From Lonicera japonica (Eukaryota; Streptophyta; Magnoliopsida; Dipsacales; Caprifoliaceae): a stretch of DNA of 64,000 nt. A program made the position numbers and the translations under genes. Shown piece by piece: positions 33,065-44,800 of this stretch; within the stretch, counting starts at the first letter, position 1; every line of letters begins with the position of its first letter. The notes beneath the pieces are model-generated. The model ran no database searches and was not told the DNA's origin. It worked only from the letters and a program-made list of their open reading frames with translations. Location of the stretch: contig JAKCWG010000810.1 in assembly GCA_021464415.1 (NCBI GenBank), positions 351,556 to 415,555 of the forward strand, written 5' to 3'.

Positions 33065-35094
33065 TGTAACGCCCCCGCTTTAATCTACTGGATAACACCC
33101 GTACTTAAGGCCTGAAGCGTTACTCACCTATCCTAGTAAAACTAGGATAGGTGTATAAGAAGAAAACCAATGCACAACAACACATATATATCAAGTATCT
33201 TAGACGTAGGGCACGTCAAAAACATAGTATCATGTTCAAGCATACATCACACCTATACGTGTATATGAATTCAAAACCACATGCGTTCCCATAATATATA
33301 TACAATCCTCGGGCCGACCGTGGCTTCCCGGAAAAATATATGCACATACATAACAAAAATGAACTGTATCAGAGCTCCTATTTCGTCCCTGATCCCACAG
33401 CCTCCTTGTCCCCCCGGGACTCGTGAGTACCTGGGATAATTCTAGAAAACAGGCGCCAGAATATATCAATAGATCACAATTTTTGGACCTCAAGTCCTCA
33501 GATAGAATCATAACCACAGAACAATCAGTGCCTTGCCAATTTGCCTATGTTCTCGGACTCCACACCAGTGGCTAATAGGGCCATACATTGCTCCCGCAGG
33601 GGTTTAGGGCTTTTCAACCCAAGGGCACCGAACCCTGCTTATTTTTTCCATCCCGGCAAGCACCATATTGATATCACCATCTGTTCTTGAGAGACACCAA
33701 CTCTCCATCTTATTCACGAACCACAAAATCCTTCACAAAGGCCAATAATAGAACCACAAACCGAGAAATTGATCTAGAGCTTACCATGATATTTTCGAGC
33801 CTTTGGTTGACACAATAATGATGTATACAGTATGCAAACATGCTTATTTATACAAACATCAAGCAAACTATGTCATACCCACTCAAGTACAACCAATTCT
33901 ATATCTCTTGGTGTGTATAAATCAATCAATAGTTTCATTTTTCCCACAATCAATATCCACACCACTAAGAGATATCGTATATGATTCCAATAACTCAGTA
34001 CAACCAGTGGGTAAGGCATATCATGCTTTAAGTCATGCAAACATAGCATTATAAATCAAACAACAATATGACCCCTTTTTATCTTCAAGTTTTTCATACA
34101 AATAATGATCAAAAACCATGATTCTCGGGTAAATAAAGCATAATATCAAGTTTTGAAAGCCATACAACCCCTACCTCATGTTTATTAGCCGTACAGAATG
34201 GAGAAAGAAGAGAATTCGAGCTCTCCCAAAGGAATCTCAAGGAGGAAGATGATGAATAGTGAAGTTGAAGATGGTTCGGATGATTCTGAGCTTAATTTGT
34301 TGATGCGGAAGGATTATGATGCGGAAGGATTAATGCGTAAAAATATCTTCCTTTCTCTCTCTAGAACCCTCTAGAAAGCTCTCATAAAGTGTGGAAAAGT
34401 TTGGGTCGAAATATGGCTGAAAAATGAGCTAAAACGCACTTAAAACAAGCTTAAGTCGGTGGAAAAAGTTAACTAGCGGACCGGTATGCCAAGTATTGAA
34501 TACCGGTCCGCGGAGCACAAATTTTGCAAAATTTTGGTGCCGGACCGGTATGCCAAAAACGCCATACCGGTCCGCGCTTTAATTTTTGGGCCTTGGAGCA
34601 CTATTTTTGTTTTGGCCATAACTGTTCGCTCGGAATTCTAATTGAGGCGTTCTTTATGTCCACGGAAAGGTATTTTAAAGATCTATAAATTTCTAAGAGA
34701 AAGTTTTTCCAAATTATGGATATAGTTTTCTCAGAAATTCACCGAAGACAGCGCTCTGCGGAAGCGCTACCGAATGAAAAGAATTTTGCAACGGGCCTAC
34801 TTTGTGCCCTGTTTCGACCCACAAGGATTGCAAATTAGCTTTCGGTCAAAATACAAAAGTTGTAGATTGGTATAAATACTAGACATAAAAGCGAACGAAA
34901 CCTTAATCGGGTGAGTAACGAAGAAATTACAATAGCTCAAAGTTAGCTAAAATTAACGAATCGCAAAGAACAAAAACCTCCTATTTACCAACCAAAATCA
35001 ATTCGGACCACCCGAATCACCAAGCGATCATTCATATATGTATCAAGGAGTTAATATAATATAATTAACATTAATATAAATACAGGATGTTACA
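33065..35094 (-). mobile_element. 5' LTR of the Tekay-like chromovirus
   Basis: It begins TGTAACATCC at 35094 and ends GGCGTTACA at 33065 (minus orientation). It aligns with 6991-9110 except for about 240 bases missing here near 33448, a short duplication of 'gatgcggaaggatta' near 34310 and about 40 extra bases near 34850-34890. Confidence 0.9.
34476..34577. repeat. Two perfect CG-rich hairpins in the chromovirus 5' LTR
   Basis: GCGGACCGGTAT (34476-34487) pairs with ATACCGGTCCGC (34500-34511), and CGGACCGGTATG (about 34541-34552) pairs with CATACCGGTCCG (about 34563-34574). The inverted repeats have 12-base stems and loops of about 10-12 bases. Confidence 0.8.
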
Positions 35095-35098
35095 CATT

Positions 35099-35129
35099 TG
35101 TAGCGCGACAAACGTGTCCAGCATATAAA
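35099..35129 (+). promoter_or_regulatory. Remnant promoter: decayed palindrome and TATA box
   Basis: TGTAGCGCGACA (one change from the palindrome) at 35099-35110, then TATAAA at 35124-35129, in the same order and spacing as 15544-15573. Confidence 0.65.
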
Positions 35130-35258
35130 CCCTTTGCTGAGCTCATTTCACCTCATTCTCTCATTTATCTTTCTCTCTCTAGCTTTCTTTTCTCTCTTCT
35201 CTCTAGCGCGGAAGCCTTGCCGCATTACCGAATTTTCGATTATCCTCCCTATATTTTT

Positions 35259-38200
35259 ATGGATCCTGCTCAGCCAGACCGATTAGAGGGTGACCAGGAG
35301 GAGGTCACCTTTACCGATGCTCAGGGAGTTCTCTACTGCAGCCCTCATCACGATGACTGGGCTGATATCGACTGGTATAGCGAGGACGGGGTGGATCGCG
35401 ATCACGCTGTGATTTACCGGGATATTACTCGAGAGGCGCTAGTCCTGGACGTCCATTGGCTCTTGATGGAGCCTGTCTCGCTTAAGATCCGTCGACGGTC
35501 TCTGGTACGTCTTTTCGAGATCCTTCCTTTTGTGTATTTATATATTTTATCCTTGTTATTTCCTGCTTGCTTAAACAATCTTCATATTATTACATGTGTT
35601 TACCTGATAGTAATGTCCGATTTAGAGAACACATACTTTTACCGTGGTACCCTTATGAAAATTCATAATTTAACCTCATAAACCCTATAACTCTCATAAT
35701 TAGACCAAAGTACCCTTAAGTTTTGAAATTTACATAATTTACCCTCATAAACTCCATAGCTCTCATAATTACACCTAAGTACCCTCAGGTTTTTTTAAAA
35801 ATACATAATTTACCCTCATAAACCCTATAACTCTCATAATTATACTAAAGTACCCTCAGGTTTTGAAAATTGCATAATTTACCCTCATAAACCCTATAAC
35901 TCTCACAATTACACCAATTACCCTTTTTAAAAATTACATAATTTACCCTCATAAATCCTATAACTCTCATAATTATACCAAAGTACCCTTTTTAGAAATT
36001 ACACAATTTACCTTCATAAACCCTATAACTCTCATAATTACACTAAAGTATCCTCACGTTTTAGAAATTACATAATTTACTCTCGTAAGCCCCATAACTC
36101 TCATAATTACACCAAAGTACCCTCAGATTTTGGAAATTACATAATTTACCCTCGTAAACCTTATAACTCTCATAATTACACTAAAGTACCCTCAAGTTTT
36201 AAAAATGTACATAATTTATCCTCGTAAACTCTATATCTCTCATAAATACACCAAAGTACCCTCAAATTTTTAAAAATTACATAATTTACCCTCATGAACC
36301 GTATAACTCTCATAATTACACCAAAGTACCCTCAGGTTTTGAAAATTATATAATTTACCCTCATAAACCCTATAACTCACATAATTACACCAAAGTAGCC
36401 TCATGTTTTAAAAATTATATATTTTACCCTCGTAAACATTATAACTCTCATAATTTACTTATAATCATATATTTGTTTCTGTTGCAGTGGGTTGGCCGAG
36501 GTTGGGGTTCTCCTAACACCATATCTTTTGAGTGGCGACAGGCACCGGCCCCTGTACAGGAGTTGCTATTTGCGACCCCTTTTGGCAGCTTTCTCGACCC
36601 CTTACCGGAGCGAGTATCAAGAGCGATTGTTCTGGTGTCGGCCCTTGCGACTCACTAGTGGGACACTACGCATAAGTTTCACTAGAGCTGGGGGCGATGA
36701 CGATGACTCCCCTAGATCTTTTTGTTTTGACTAGGAAACCTTCGGGGGGTCTCTATTCAAATTGACGTTCCCTTACGCCTCTCCTCCGAGGGTATAATTG
36801 GTGCTTTGGGGTGGTTCCCGGAGCGACAAATTTCTAGTGACACGATCACCCGGGCTGTTTTGATCACCCGTTTAGCGACGAAGAGAGCTAGGTTGTTCGC
36901 TACAGGAGGGCAACTGACTAGGTAGGAGACGCGCTAGTATGCTCGTGTTCTTCTACTATTGACGCTCCATGACTTGTTCGAGGCCCGTGGGGGGGATACG
37001 GCCCATCTCTGGTGGCTGCCCTACATTCGAGACTTCAGCCTTATGTTTGACTATGACTGGGGTGGCTTTATTTTGGCTATCCTCTATGATGCCATGGACC
37101 AGGTCTCTCGTCATTTGGCTATAAATCTCAAGGGCTTTTCTTTGTTGTGGGAGGTAAATACTTCCGACCCTTATCCTTACTTTTGTGTTTATAATTATCT
37201 GTCCATTGTTGCTAATATTCTCTATGTCCTTCTTTTTTCAGAGTTGGTTCGTGGCTTACACCCGCCGGGGTCTTGCTCAGGTGAATCTCCTCGTTGAGAA
37301 CAAGGACTAGTTTTCGCTTCTCCGCCAGTTCATAGCGGGGAACTACGGTTCTCTTTATGTATATAGGACCCAAGAGACTAGGGAGACTGCCGTTCACGAC
37401 CTGTTAGAGGACCATGTAAGTATTCAATTCTGATATAGTCTATTTTAATTTTAATATATCTAACATAAATGACTAAGTGTAATTTATTCTTCTCTCTTTT
37501 TTTAGATTGACTAGGCCCCGTGGGTGTTTTAGGCCTCTATTTTGGCTACACTCGGGCTCTGACTGTTTCAAGGACCAGACGACTGATCCGAGATGAGTAT
37601 GGCCTTGGGTTTTATCTTCATGAGTGGGTCGTTTGCCAGCACACATCAACCCAGTGGCCTCGATTCCATTATTTCCACCGATTTTGATGAGGCGGACGGA
37701 CGAGATTGACCCGGTGACAGTGCAGGCCCTGGTGGACGGACTTGATTTTCAGACTTTCATTAAGGAGGGTGACTATGCCCTCTTTGCGTTCCGATACCTG
37801 ATGAGAGAGCGAAAGGGGACTCGGGGTTAAGTTTTTTACGAGCGATATCGAGCGTTGGGCGGTGATCCCAACTACATACGAGGGCAGACTCATCCTTCCA
37901 GCATGGTCCTAGGACATTTGCGCCAGTCCCCAACCAAAGGGACAACATTTTTGATTCTGATGATGAGGACCCCGAGGGAAAGAGGGGTGTTCCTGCTACT
38001 GTAGAGGGTGAGAGGGGTGACAGGCCCAAGGGTGGTAAGGGAGGCGGGGCGACAGCAGTTCCTGAGCAGCCACCTCGGACTACACCTGTGGAGGAACCGC
38101 GTGCCGAGGCTAAGGGCTTCCAGTTTCCTACGGGCCCTTCAGTATCTCTGGGGGTTATCTTTGACTATATTGAGGCTGCGGAGAAAGGGGTACTCGTTTC

Positions 38201-38626
38201 TCAAAGAGGTCCTGGGAGCCTGAGAATTTGGGGGCTGATTACGAGCAGTTCGGACAGACCCCTCATGCTACGGCAGCCACTCCTTTTAGTGGGGTCCTAC
38301 CTCTGAGAGAGACAGCTGTCGCAGATCCTCCCAGCATTCGGACTTATGCTACTCTTACCCCGCTACCACCGTCCGTTATGGGCCCTCCGGCCCGATCTCC
38401 AAGAGTTAGTGTCTCATCTTCGAGACATCTTCTATTCTCGATCCGTGAGGAGGGTGGGTTTACTTTCGCTGCGGCTCCCCCGGGTCCATCCGTTCCTATG
38501 GTTGACATATCATCTATGTCTCGGGATATTTCTTATGTTGGCGCCGGTTTACGTCGATATACTATACCAGAGTACCCTCTTCCTGCTGATACCTTCAGTT
38601 ACTTGGGTGGACGTACGAGTGACAAG
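35259..38626 (+). pseudogene. PMD gene copy 2, exons 1-4
   Basis: Exons: 35259-35504, 36488-37153, 37242-37415 and 37506-38626, with the same splice sites as copy 1. Exon 1 (MDPAQPDRLEGDQEEVTF start) is open, with arginine where copy 1 has a stop. Glutamine replaces the copy-1 stop at 19921, and tryptophan replaces the copy-1 stop at 17596. Copy 2 has other stops: TAG at about 36656 in place of a PMD tryptophan, TAG near 36924, and one at 37828. The missing base between the THTFH-like and GEMT-like segments is shared with copy 1. Exon 5 is absent. Confidence 0.8.
35640..36460 (+). repeat. Minisatellite of about 69-bp units in intron 1 of PMD copy 2
   Basis: About 12 units of 'ctctcataattacacc aaagtaccctcaggtttt gaaaattacataatttaccctcataaaccctataa' composition, in the same intron as 16085-17045. 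Confidence 0.88.
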
Positions 38627-38639
38627 GTATAAACTTTTT

Positions 38640-40450
38640 TCTTAAAATAAATAATTTTTAATGATAAAATCTGGAGTGTTAAATAAAATCCGACGATCCC
38701 GATTATTGCCACTTTACCTCTACAATGGGAAGCTCCACTCCAGAGGAGCCGCTTCCCTTAGTGTAAATTTAATATAAAGGAAAAAAATTATAAATTGCAT
38801 TGTTGATTCAATGGCTATAACTGCTTCTTCTTCTTTTTTACTAATCTCAAAGTTGGGGATTTAAATCCTATTAATTATATATTTTCCTAAAATAATGATA
38901 TAACGTACAAAAACCATCAAATTTTTAATACATAATCGAATTCACTAATTTTCAATTTAATAAATGATCAAGTGGATGTACTTTTACGGTAACTCTCAGG
39001 TCAAATTCTAAAGATTCGTTTTGGCTTGTGGCTAGGGGACATATATTTAATTCAATCCTTTCTATTTTTATTTTCTTTTTACGACTCATTTTACCGTATT
39101 GAAATTCAGATGTATTTATATAAATTTTACTGTGCAAAAAATGGGTAATTTTATTCACACTCACTGATTTATTCAATTGGCCCCACCAGTCTTTTAGAAA
39201 TTCACACAAAAAAACAAGAATAACTAAACCAAATAATCTCTGAAAAATGATCTCAAGACGAAGTTGAGCAGCACCATTATTTTCCATAAAAATAGCTAAA
39301 AAATAAGAGTTAATTTCATTACATTTCTCAATTTATTTTATAATTTTTCATAAAAGTCAATTATTTTTCCTACTATTTTTCATATTACTATCAAATGAAG
39401 ACTTATTTTATAAAAATATTATTCATTTCTTACTCATTTTTATAGGGCCTTTTAGGAATTGGTCCCTGTCTAAAAAAAATTATTATAAGGTCCACCAACT
39501 TTTTTTTAAATGATATTGTCCCTCAAATACGGCCTCTTGCAAAAATTCAAATAAACAAATACAATACTTAAGTTTCTGTAATTTCTCAGTCAAAGGTATC
39601 ATACATGTGATCAAGTAATCTCAATTCTATGGTTATAAATACAACACTTGTGACAGATCCGTCACAAGTATGGTACGTATGTTTCCTCATAAATAAATAC
39701 TAAAAAATAAGGACAACAATTTAAAAATAAAAATAAAAAATAACATGGACCGCATCTTAAAAATGTTCCACAACGGAGTGCAGGACCTAATTTTTTTTTT
39801 CTTTCAATTTATAAGTTTTAAGAAAAAATTAAAGTAAATTTTTTTTTTAATACAAATAATATACATCAATGCTCTCCATGAATCACACCCCGAGCGTAAA
39901 TTAAAGTAGGTTTTGACTTTTGACCATGCTGTCCAATTTTTGTATTCTCAATTAGATAGAGGCCCATCACGTTTTCTATTATTTGGGCCAGAGTGCATTA
40001 TTGCGAAACAACATGGTTATTGATGTTATTTCCATTTATTATTGGACCAGAGTGCACCTTATTTAGTCCATATTTTGTCATTTGGCACATGTTTCAGCTT
40101 TCAATATAGTAAGGAAAAATACAATAAAACCCCCCAACACTATTTCATTTTTTCACTTTACCCCCTGAACTAATATTAAGGCATTACATTTGAGCTTAAG
40201 CTCAATTGGTAAGATGAGAACATTTATGTAGAGCGTTCATATTCAAGTCTCGTCCCCTTCTTTTTCACCTTCCCCCATCTTTAATAAATTTTCAACCCAC
40301 ATTATTTTAAACATTTTTTAACATCACTGTTAGATAATTTAATATTATATAAAATCGAAAAGCATTTCGTTATTTCTGGAAGCCGTGTCATGAGTTATTC
40401 TTAACAAGAAATTTATTTGTGGAGGGCTCCAAAGGAATTTCATATATATA
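38640..40450. other. AT-rich intergenic region
   Basis: No gene or complete repeat recognised. A short tRNA-like segment near 40185-40250 (AGCTCAATTGGTAAG then TTCAAGTCTCG) recalls the A and B boxes of a SINE, but no tail or target duplication is clear. Confidence 0.5.
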
Positions 40451-41278
40451 TAGAGTGCCGATCATGTGCGAACTCACAAAATGAGTTCGCACGAATTATG
40501 GCAGGGCAATAGCGGGACCCACCACTTTTAACCAAAAAAGTAAAAAAAAAATCCCTCTCTTTAACCACCCACGAGGCAACTCTCTCTCTCTCTCTTCTTC
40601 TTCATCTTCTTCTTTTTCTCTCATTTTTTTTGGCAGTCTGTCTCTTCTTCTTCTCTCATTTTTTTCTCACACTCTTTTTCAAATCCACTCAAGCCACTCT
40701 GTATATCATACCAAAAACAAGAATGATTTTGATAAATCTCTCTTTACCCACTCACGAAACAGCTCTCTCTCTTCTTCTTCTCTCATTAGTTTCATTATTC
40801 TAATATATTTGCAAAATGACTAACATAGTAATTTTTTTGTCGAACGAGATATAATCCAACACTAACAAATTTGAATATAAATTATTATTTTGGTATGATA
40901 TACAGCGTGGCTTGAGTGGATTTGAAGAAGAGAGCGAGAAAGAAAAAATATGATAGGAGAAGAGAGTGAGAAAAAAATGAGAGAAGGGGAGAGAGAGCTG
41001 TCTCGTGGGTGGGTAAAGAGAAAGAGGGATTTTTCTATTTTTTTTTGGTTCAAAGTGAGAGTCAGAGAGTGAGAAAAAAATGAGCAAAGAAGAAGAAGAG
41101 ACGGAGTGGGAGAAAAAAATTAGAGAAGGAGAAGAGAGAGAGAGAGTTGCTTCGTGGGTGGTTAAAGAGTGAGAGTTTTTTTTTTTTACTTTTTTGGTTA
41201 AAAGTGGTGGGTCCCGCTATTGCCCTGCCATAATTCATGCGAACTCATTTTGTGAGTTCGCACCTGATCGGCACTCTA
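40451..41278. mobile_element. Long-inverted-repeat foldback (MITE-like) element
   Basis: The left end TAGAGTGCCGATCATGTGCG and the right end (reverse complement TAGAGTGCCGATCAGGTGCG) begin inverted repeats of about 150 bases that also include 'atggcagggcaatagcggga' and the 'aaccacccacgargcaac' block. A second inner inverted pair (about 40690-40770 against 40900-41040) makes nearly the whole 828 bases self-complementary. Each arm holds its own small hairpin, TGCGAACTCA-caaaa-TGAGTTCGCA. TA repeats flank both ends, so a TA duplication is possible but cannot be told from the microsatellite. Confidence 0.75.
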
Positions 41279-41855
41279 TATATATATATATGTGTGTGTG
41301 TTACATATTAATCCAATTAATAACTAAATATAAAGTTTAGGCTAAATCTATTTTTTTAAAGAGCTGGGTTTGGTTAAAACAATCCTTTCCAAAATGGGTT
41401 AAATACTAATTTGCGACTAAAGAAATTGGAATTACCAATTTGAAATATTCTAAAATAAAAGTGAAATAATTAATTTGAAACGTAGTGAGTATCATTCATA
41501 TCACTTAAAAAAGAGCTCCCAATTGGGACATTACCTTCTAACAATCATCTTTCTTTCTTGGCATCTACATTTCATTATGAACAAACGGAAGCTTGATTCA
41601 AGAATATCTATATATTTCATTTAACCAAATGTCATTTAGAATTTTTATACAAAACTCAAAAATGAATACATGGAACAAGAGTCACAAAATGACAAGGAAT
41701 CCTTCTATTCAAGTTGGAATTACCAAGAAACAAAAACAAAGAAAAAAGAAAAAACCTTTCTCACTTTGATCATTTGTATATATAATAATATGTTCATTCC
41801 TCATGCCCCCTAATAGTAAGTAAAAATAATAGTACCATCTTCTTCTTCATTCTAT
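41279..41855. other. Downstream flank of the Yip1-family gene
   Basis: It begins with a TA then TG microsatellite (41279-41300). No coding frame. The part nearest 41856 would be the 3' untranslated region; no canonical AATAAA was identified. Confidence 0.4.
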
Positions 41856-44800
41856 TTAGACACTTACAGTGAAGAGATAGAGCTTTAGTACAAGGGACAG
41901 AGCCAGCTGCAAGAGAAATATCCCAGCTACTATCATCACCCAACTTTCGCCTGATGACTTTATGTGGTTTCTCAGATTAAGGGCAACAAACATCGCTGAC
42001 ATGAACCCGGACACCGCTGCTACTGCCCATCTGAAAATCTCCAAGGGCACCACTGATAGGCACTGCAACCAAAATTGGCAGCATTTCATCATAAAACTTT
42101 GTTCCTACCTTTGAAATACCCGAAATTTTCTCATGAGATGCATATTTTACATTTTTTGTATGCGAAAACTTCTAACACAGAAAAGGAAAAGAAAAGTGAA
42201 GCGCGTTTGTTACTGCAGAAAGTGTCATACTTAAAAATGCTGGACATGCACTTGCATTTACTGAGTACAAGAGGTCTGTCAAAGTATCAAAAACTTTGAG
42301 AGCACGTTTATTTTTGCGTTGGAAAGATACTTGCATTTACCCAGTACAATATGCTCTCAAAGTCTGTCAATTAAGAATCAAAAACTTTGAGAGTGCGTTT
42401 ATTTTTGCATCTGAAAGATCCCTATACGTGGGTGTGCTATAAAACCAGGAGAAGAACAGAATTAAACAGATCAATTCCTTTGATTGGTTGTTTCGAGCAT
42501 TTACTGTTTTCGAGTTCTTTGTTTCCTGGAATACAGTTTAAGATCTAGCACAGTTCAAACTTCTAGGGTCCATTTGATAAAAAAGTGGAAAATGATTGAA
42601 AAAATGATATAAGTTTTATGAGAAATTGGAAAAAGAGAGGATTGATTTGGTAAGATGTCCCCATCTTTTCCTCTTTTTCCATGGAATTTTTTTTTTCTCC
42701 CGCATCTCCCAAAGAACTGGATTTCATGGAAAAGCAGTAAAAGATAATAGAACATCTTTCAAAATCATTCTTCTCTTTTTACAACTTCTCATAAGACTAA
42801 ATCGGTTTTTATCAGTCATTTTCCAACTTTTTAGGTATTTCCATGGAATCCAATTATTTAGAGAAAAAGGATGGAAAAGGAGATAAGTGAATTTAAGAAG
42901 TTGGACGAAGACATAACTGATTTGATGAGATTTTGTATTACTAGTTTGGTTTTCCATGGAATCAAATTCGTTGGGCCATTGGGAAGAAAAAATTTCCATG
43001 AAAAATCCCAAAGATGGAAAAAATCTAATCAAATCAATCATCATTTTTTCCAACTTCTCATGGAAACTTAATTACTTTTCCAATCATTCTCCAACTCTTT
43101 ATCAAACAAACCGTTAATTTGAGATGTACCAAAAAGTAAAAGGGGGCTACTAACTTGAGACAAAGGGAGTACGAAAAAATTTATATACAAAACATATCGT
43201 ATCCAGGTATTGAGAAGTAAAAGCACAAGTAAGCTAGTATAGAGGTATAGTCCTTACCAAAGCGGGAATGAAGATGAAGAGGGAGTAGCCATAGAGACAT
43301 AAGAGCTGAACCAGGCCAGATGGGACAGAGAAGTATTTGAGAATTATATACAAGCCAATAGGAACAACGGTAACATATCCATAGAACAAACCGGCAGACC
43401 AAGTCACCACATTTATGTCATAGTTCCATTCTTTATTCTGCAGCTTGTGTGTCACATAGGTAACAAATGTGCCTATTGAAGCTGCTACAAATATTAAGGT
43501 AGTGCATATCCAGAATGGTCCGTACCTGCTTGCAGAAAGGAACTTGAAGTTATCTTATGACAATGAAGGAAAAAGGGCCTTTTTTTTACTTTGCCTTCCA
43601 TTTTGTATGTGAAAGTAGACATACCCCTTGTTTTCAGAACCATTAGACTTTGTTTCCTTCTTGCGGAGGAATCTCAAACAATTACTTAAAAACGATGGGC
43701 TAAGTCAAAAGATTACGTTAAAAATATAGATATTGCCTCCCATTTTTATGTAATACTTTGAGATTTCACTGAATAGAGGGGGCAAAGTCTAATGATTAAG
43801 AAAACAGGAAAGTGAGTCTAGTTTCACACTAAATGTAGGGGGTGCGAAGGCAAAAAATTCCAAGGTAAAAACTGTGCACAATTGAGGAAAAGAACAAGGG
43901 AAATTTGGTAAATAGGCCCTTGTATGAACACATGTTTAATATTTAATCCACGTAAGTGCAAACATTAATGGAAGTCTGTGGATGTGTAATGCCCTTTTAG
44001 AGAGAATAAAGCACCCCGAAATGATATTCAGTGACAATGATTTATAGTTATGAGTCAAATTTGTTGTTGAAACTTAAAAGTCCTTTTAGCAGCAATTGGT
44101 CTACTGATGTTTTTGCCATTTTCAAGGACCTCTCACTCTATAGGGGTGTTTTACCTATTTTTTGCTTAAGATGCAATGCCCCATCACCCACCACAACTCA
44201 CTGCCAGTCACCGGAAAAATCGCCAAGGAAAAGTTGAGGAAAGATGGGACTCCAGCGATTTTCCAGACACTGACCAGGGTCGAGTGGTTTGGTTGAGGGA
44301 GTTTTTTGCCAAGTGCAGATTTAATGTAAACATTATTGAACCTTCACTAAAATTCCAGACTTACGTTACTAGTCACAAATTGATATTCAACAGCAATATG
44401 ATTAAGCTATAACAACAAGGTCTTTGTGAACTTAAAAGTCTTTAAACCAGTTGCCTAAAAAATATGAGTAATTCTAGGGGGGCCCAATTTTTAGACTCAA
44501 AAAAGTGACTCAGTTGATGTGTTATAAGTTCATTGGTTGGTAGGTGGGACATACACTCTTATCATTTCGTCCACTGACCAATGCTATACGTAAGTCATCT
44601 TTTTGAGTCACAATCCCAAGTCCCTCTAGAATTATTGCATAAATATTTTACAGAGGTTGGACTACAAATTTGACATATAGATATAAGAGAAGAAGACAAT
44701 GAAAACTTACAGATCAGGGTTGGTAGCAGTCTTCTCATTGAAGGTCCCTCTAAAAGGAAAGAGTGAATCTTTAATTCTCTCTAAAACATCTGTTGTGTCA

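Larger units (their letters stand above)
35095..38626 (+). mobile_element. Remnant of an older Tat-type element carrying the PMD gene
   Basis: The whole stretch aligns with 15540-20475 of the Tat element, from inside the promoter to the 5' splice site of intron 4, without the solo LTR. Its left end is cut exactly at the chromovirus LTR (35094). The right end of homology is at about 38626-38640. Nothing else of the element is present here. Confidence 0.85.

Noticed and set aside
40185..40250. Possible tRNA gene or SINE head
   Set aside because: A-box and B-box-like strings are present, but no cloverleaf, tail or target duplication could be recognised.
41040..41180. GA/CT-rich microsatellite as a separate feature
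   Set aside because: It is part of the arms of the foldback element at 40451-41278.
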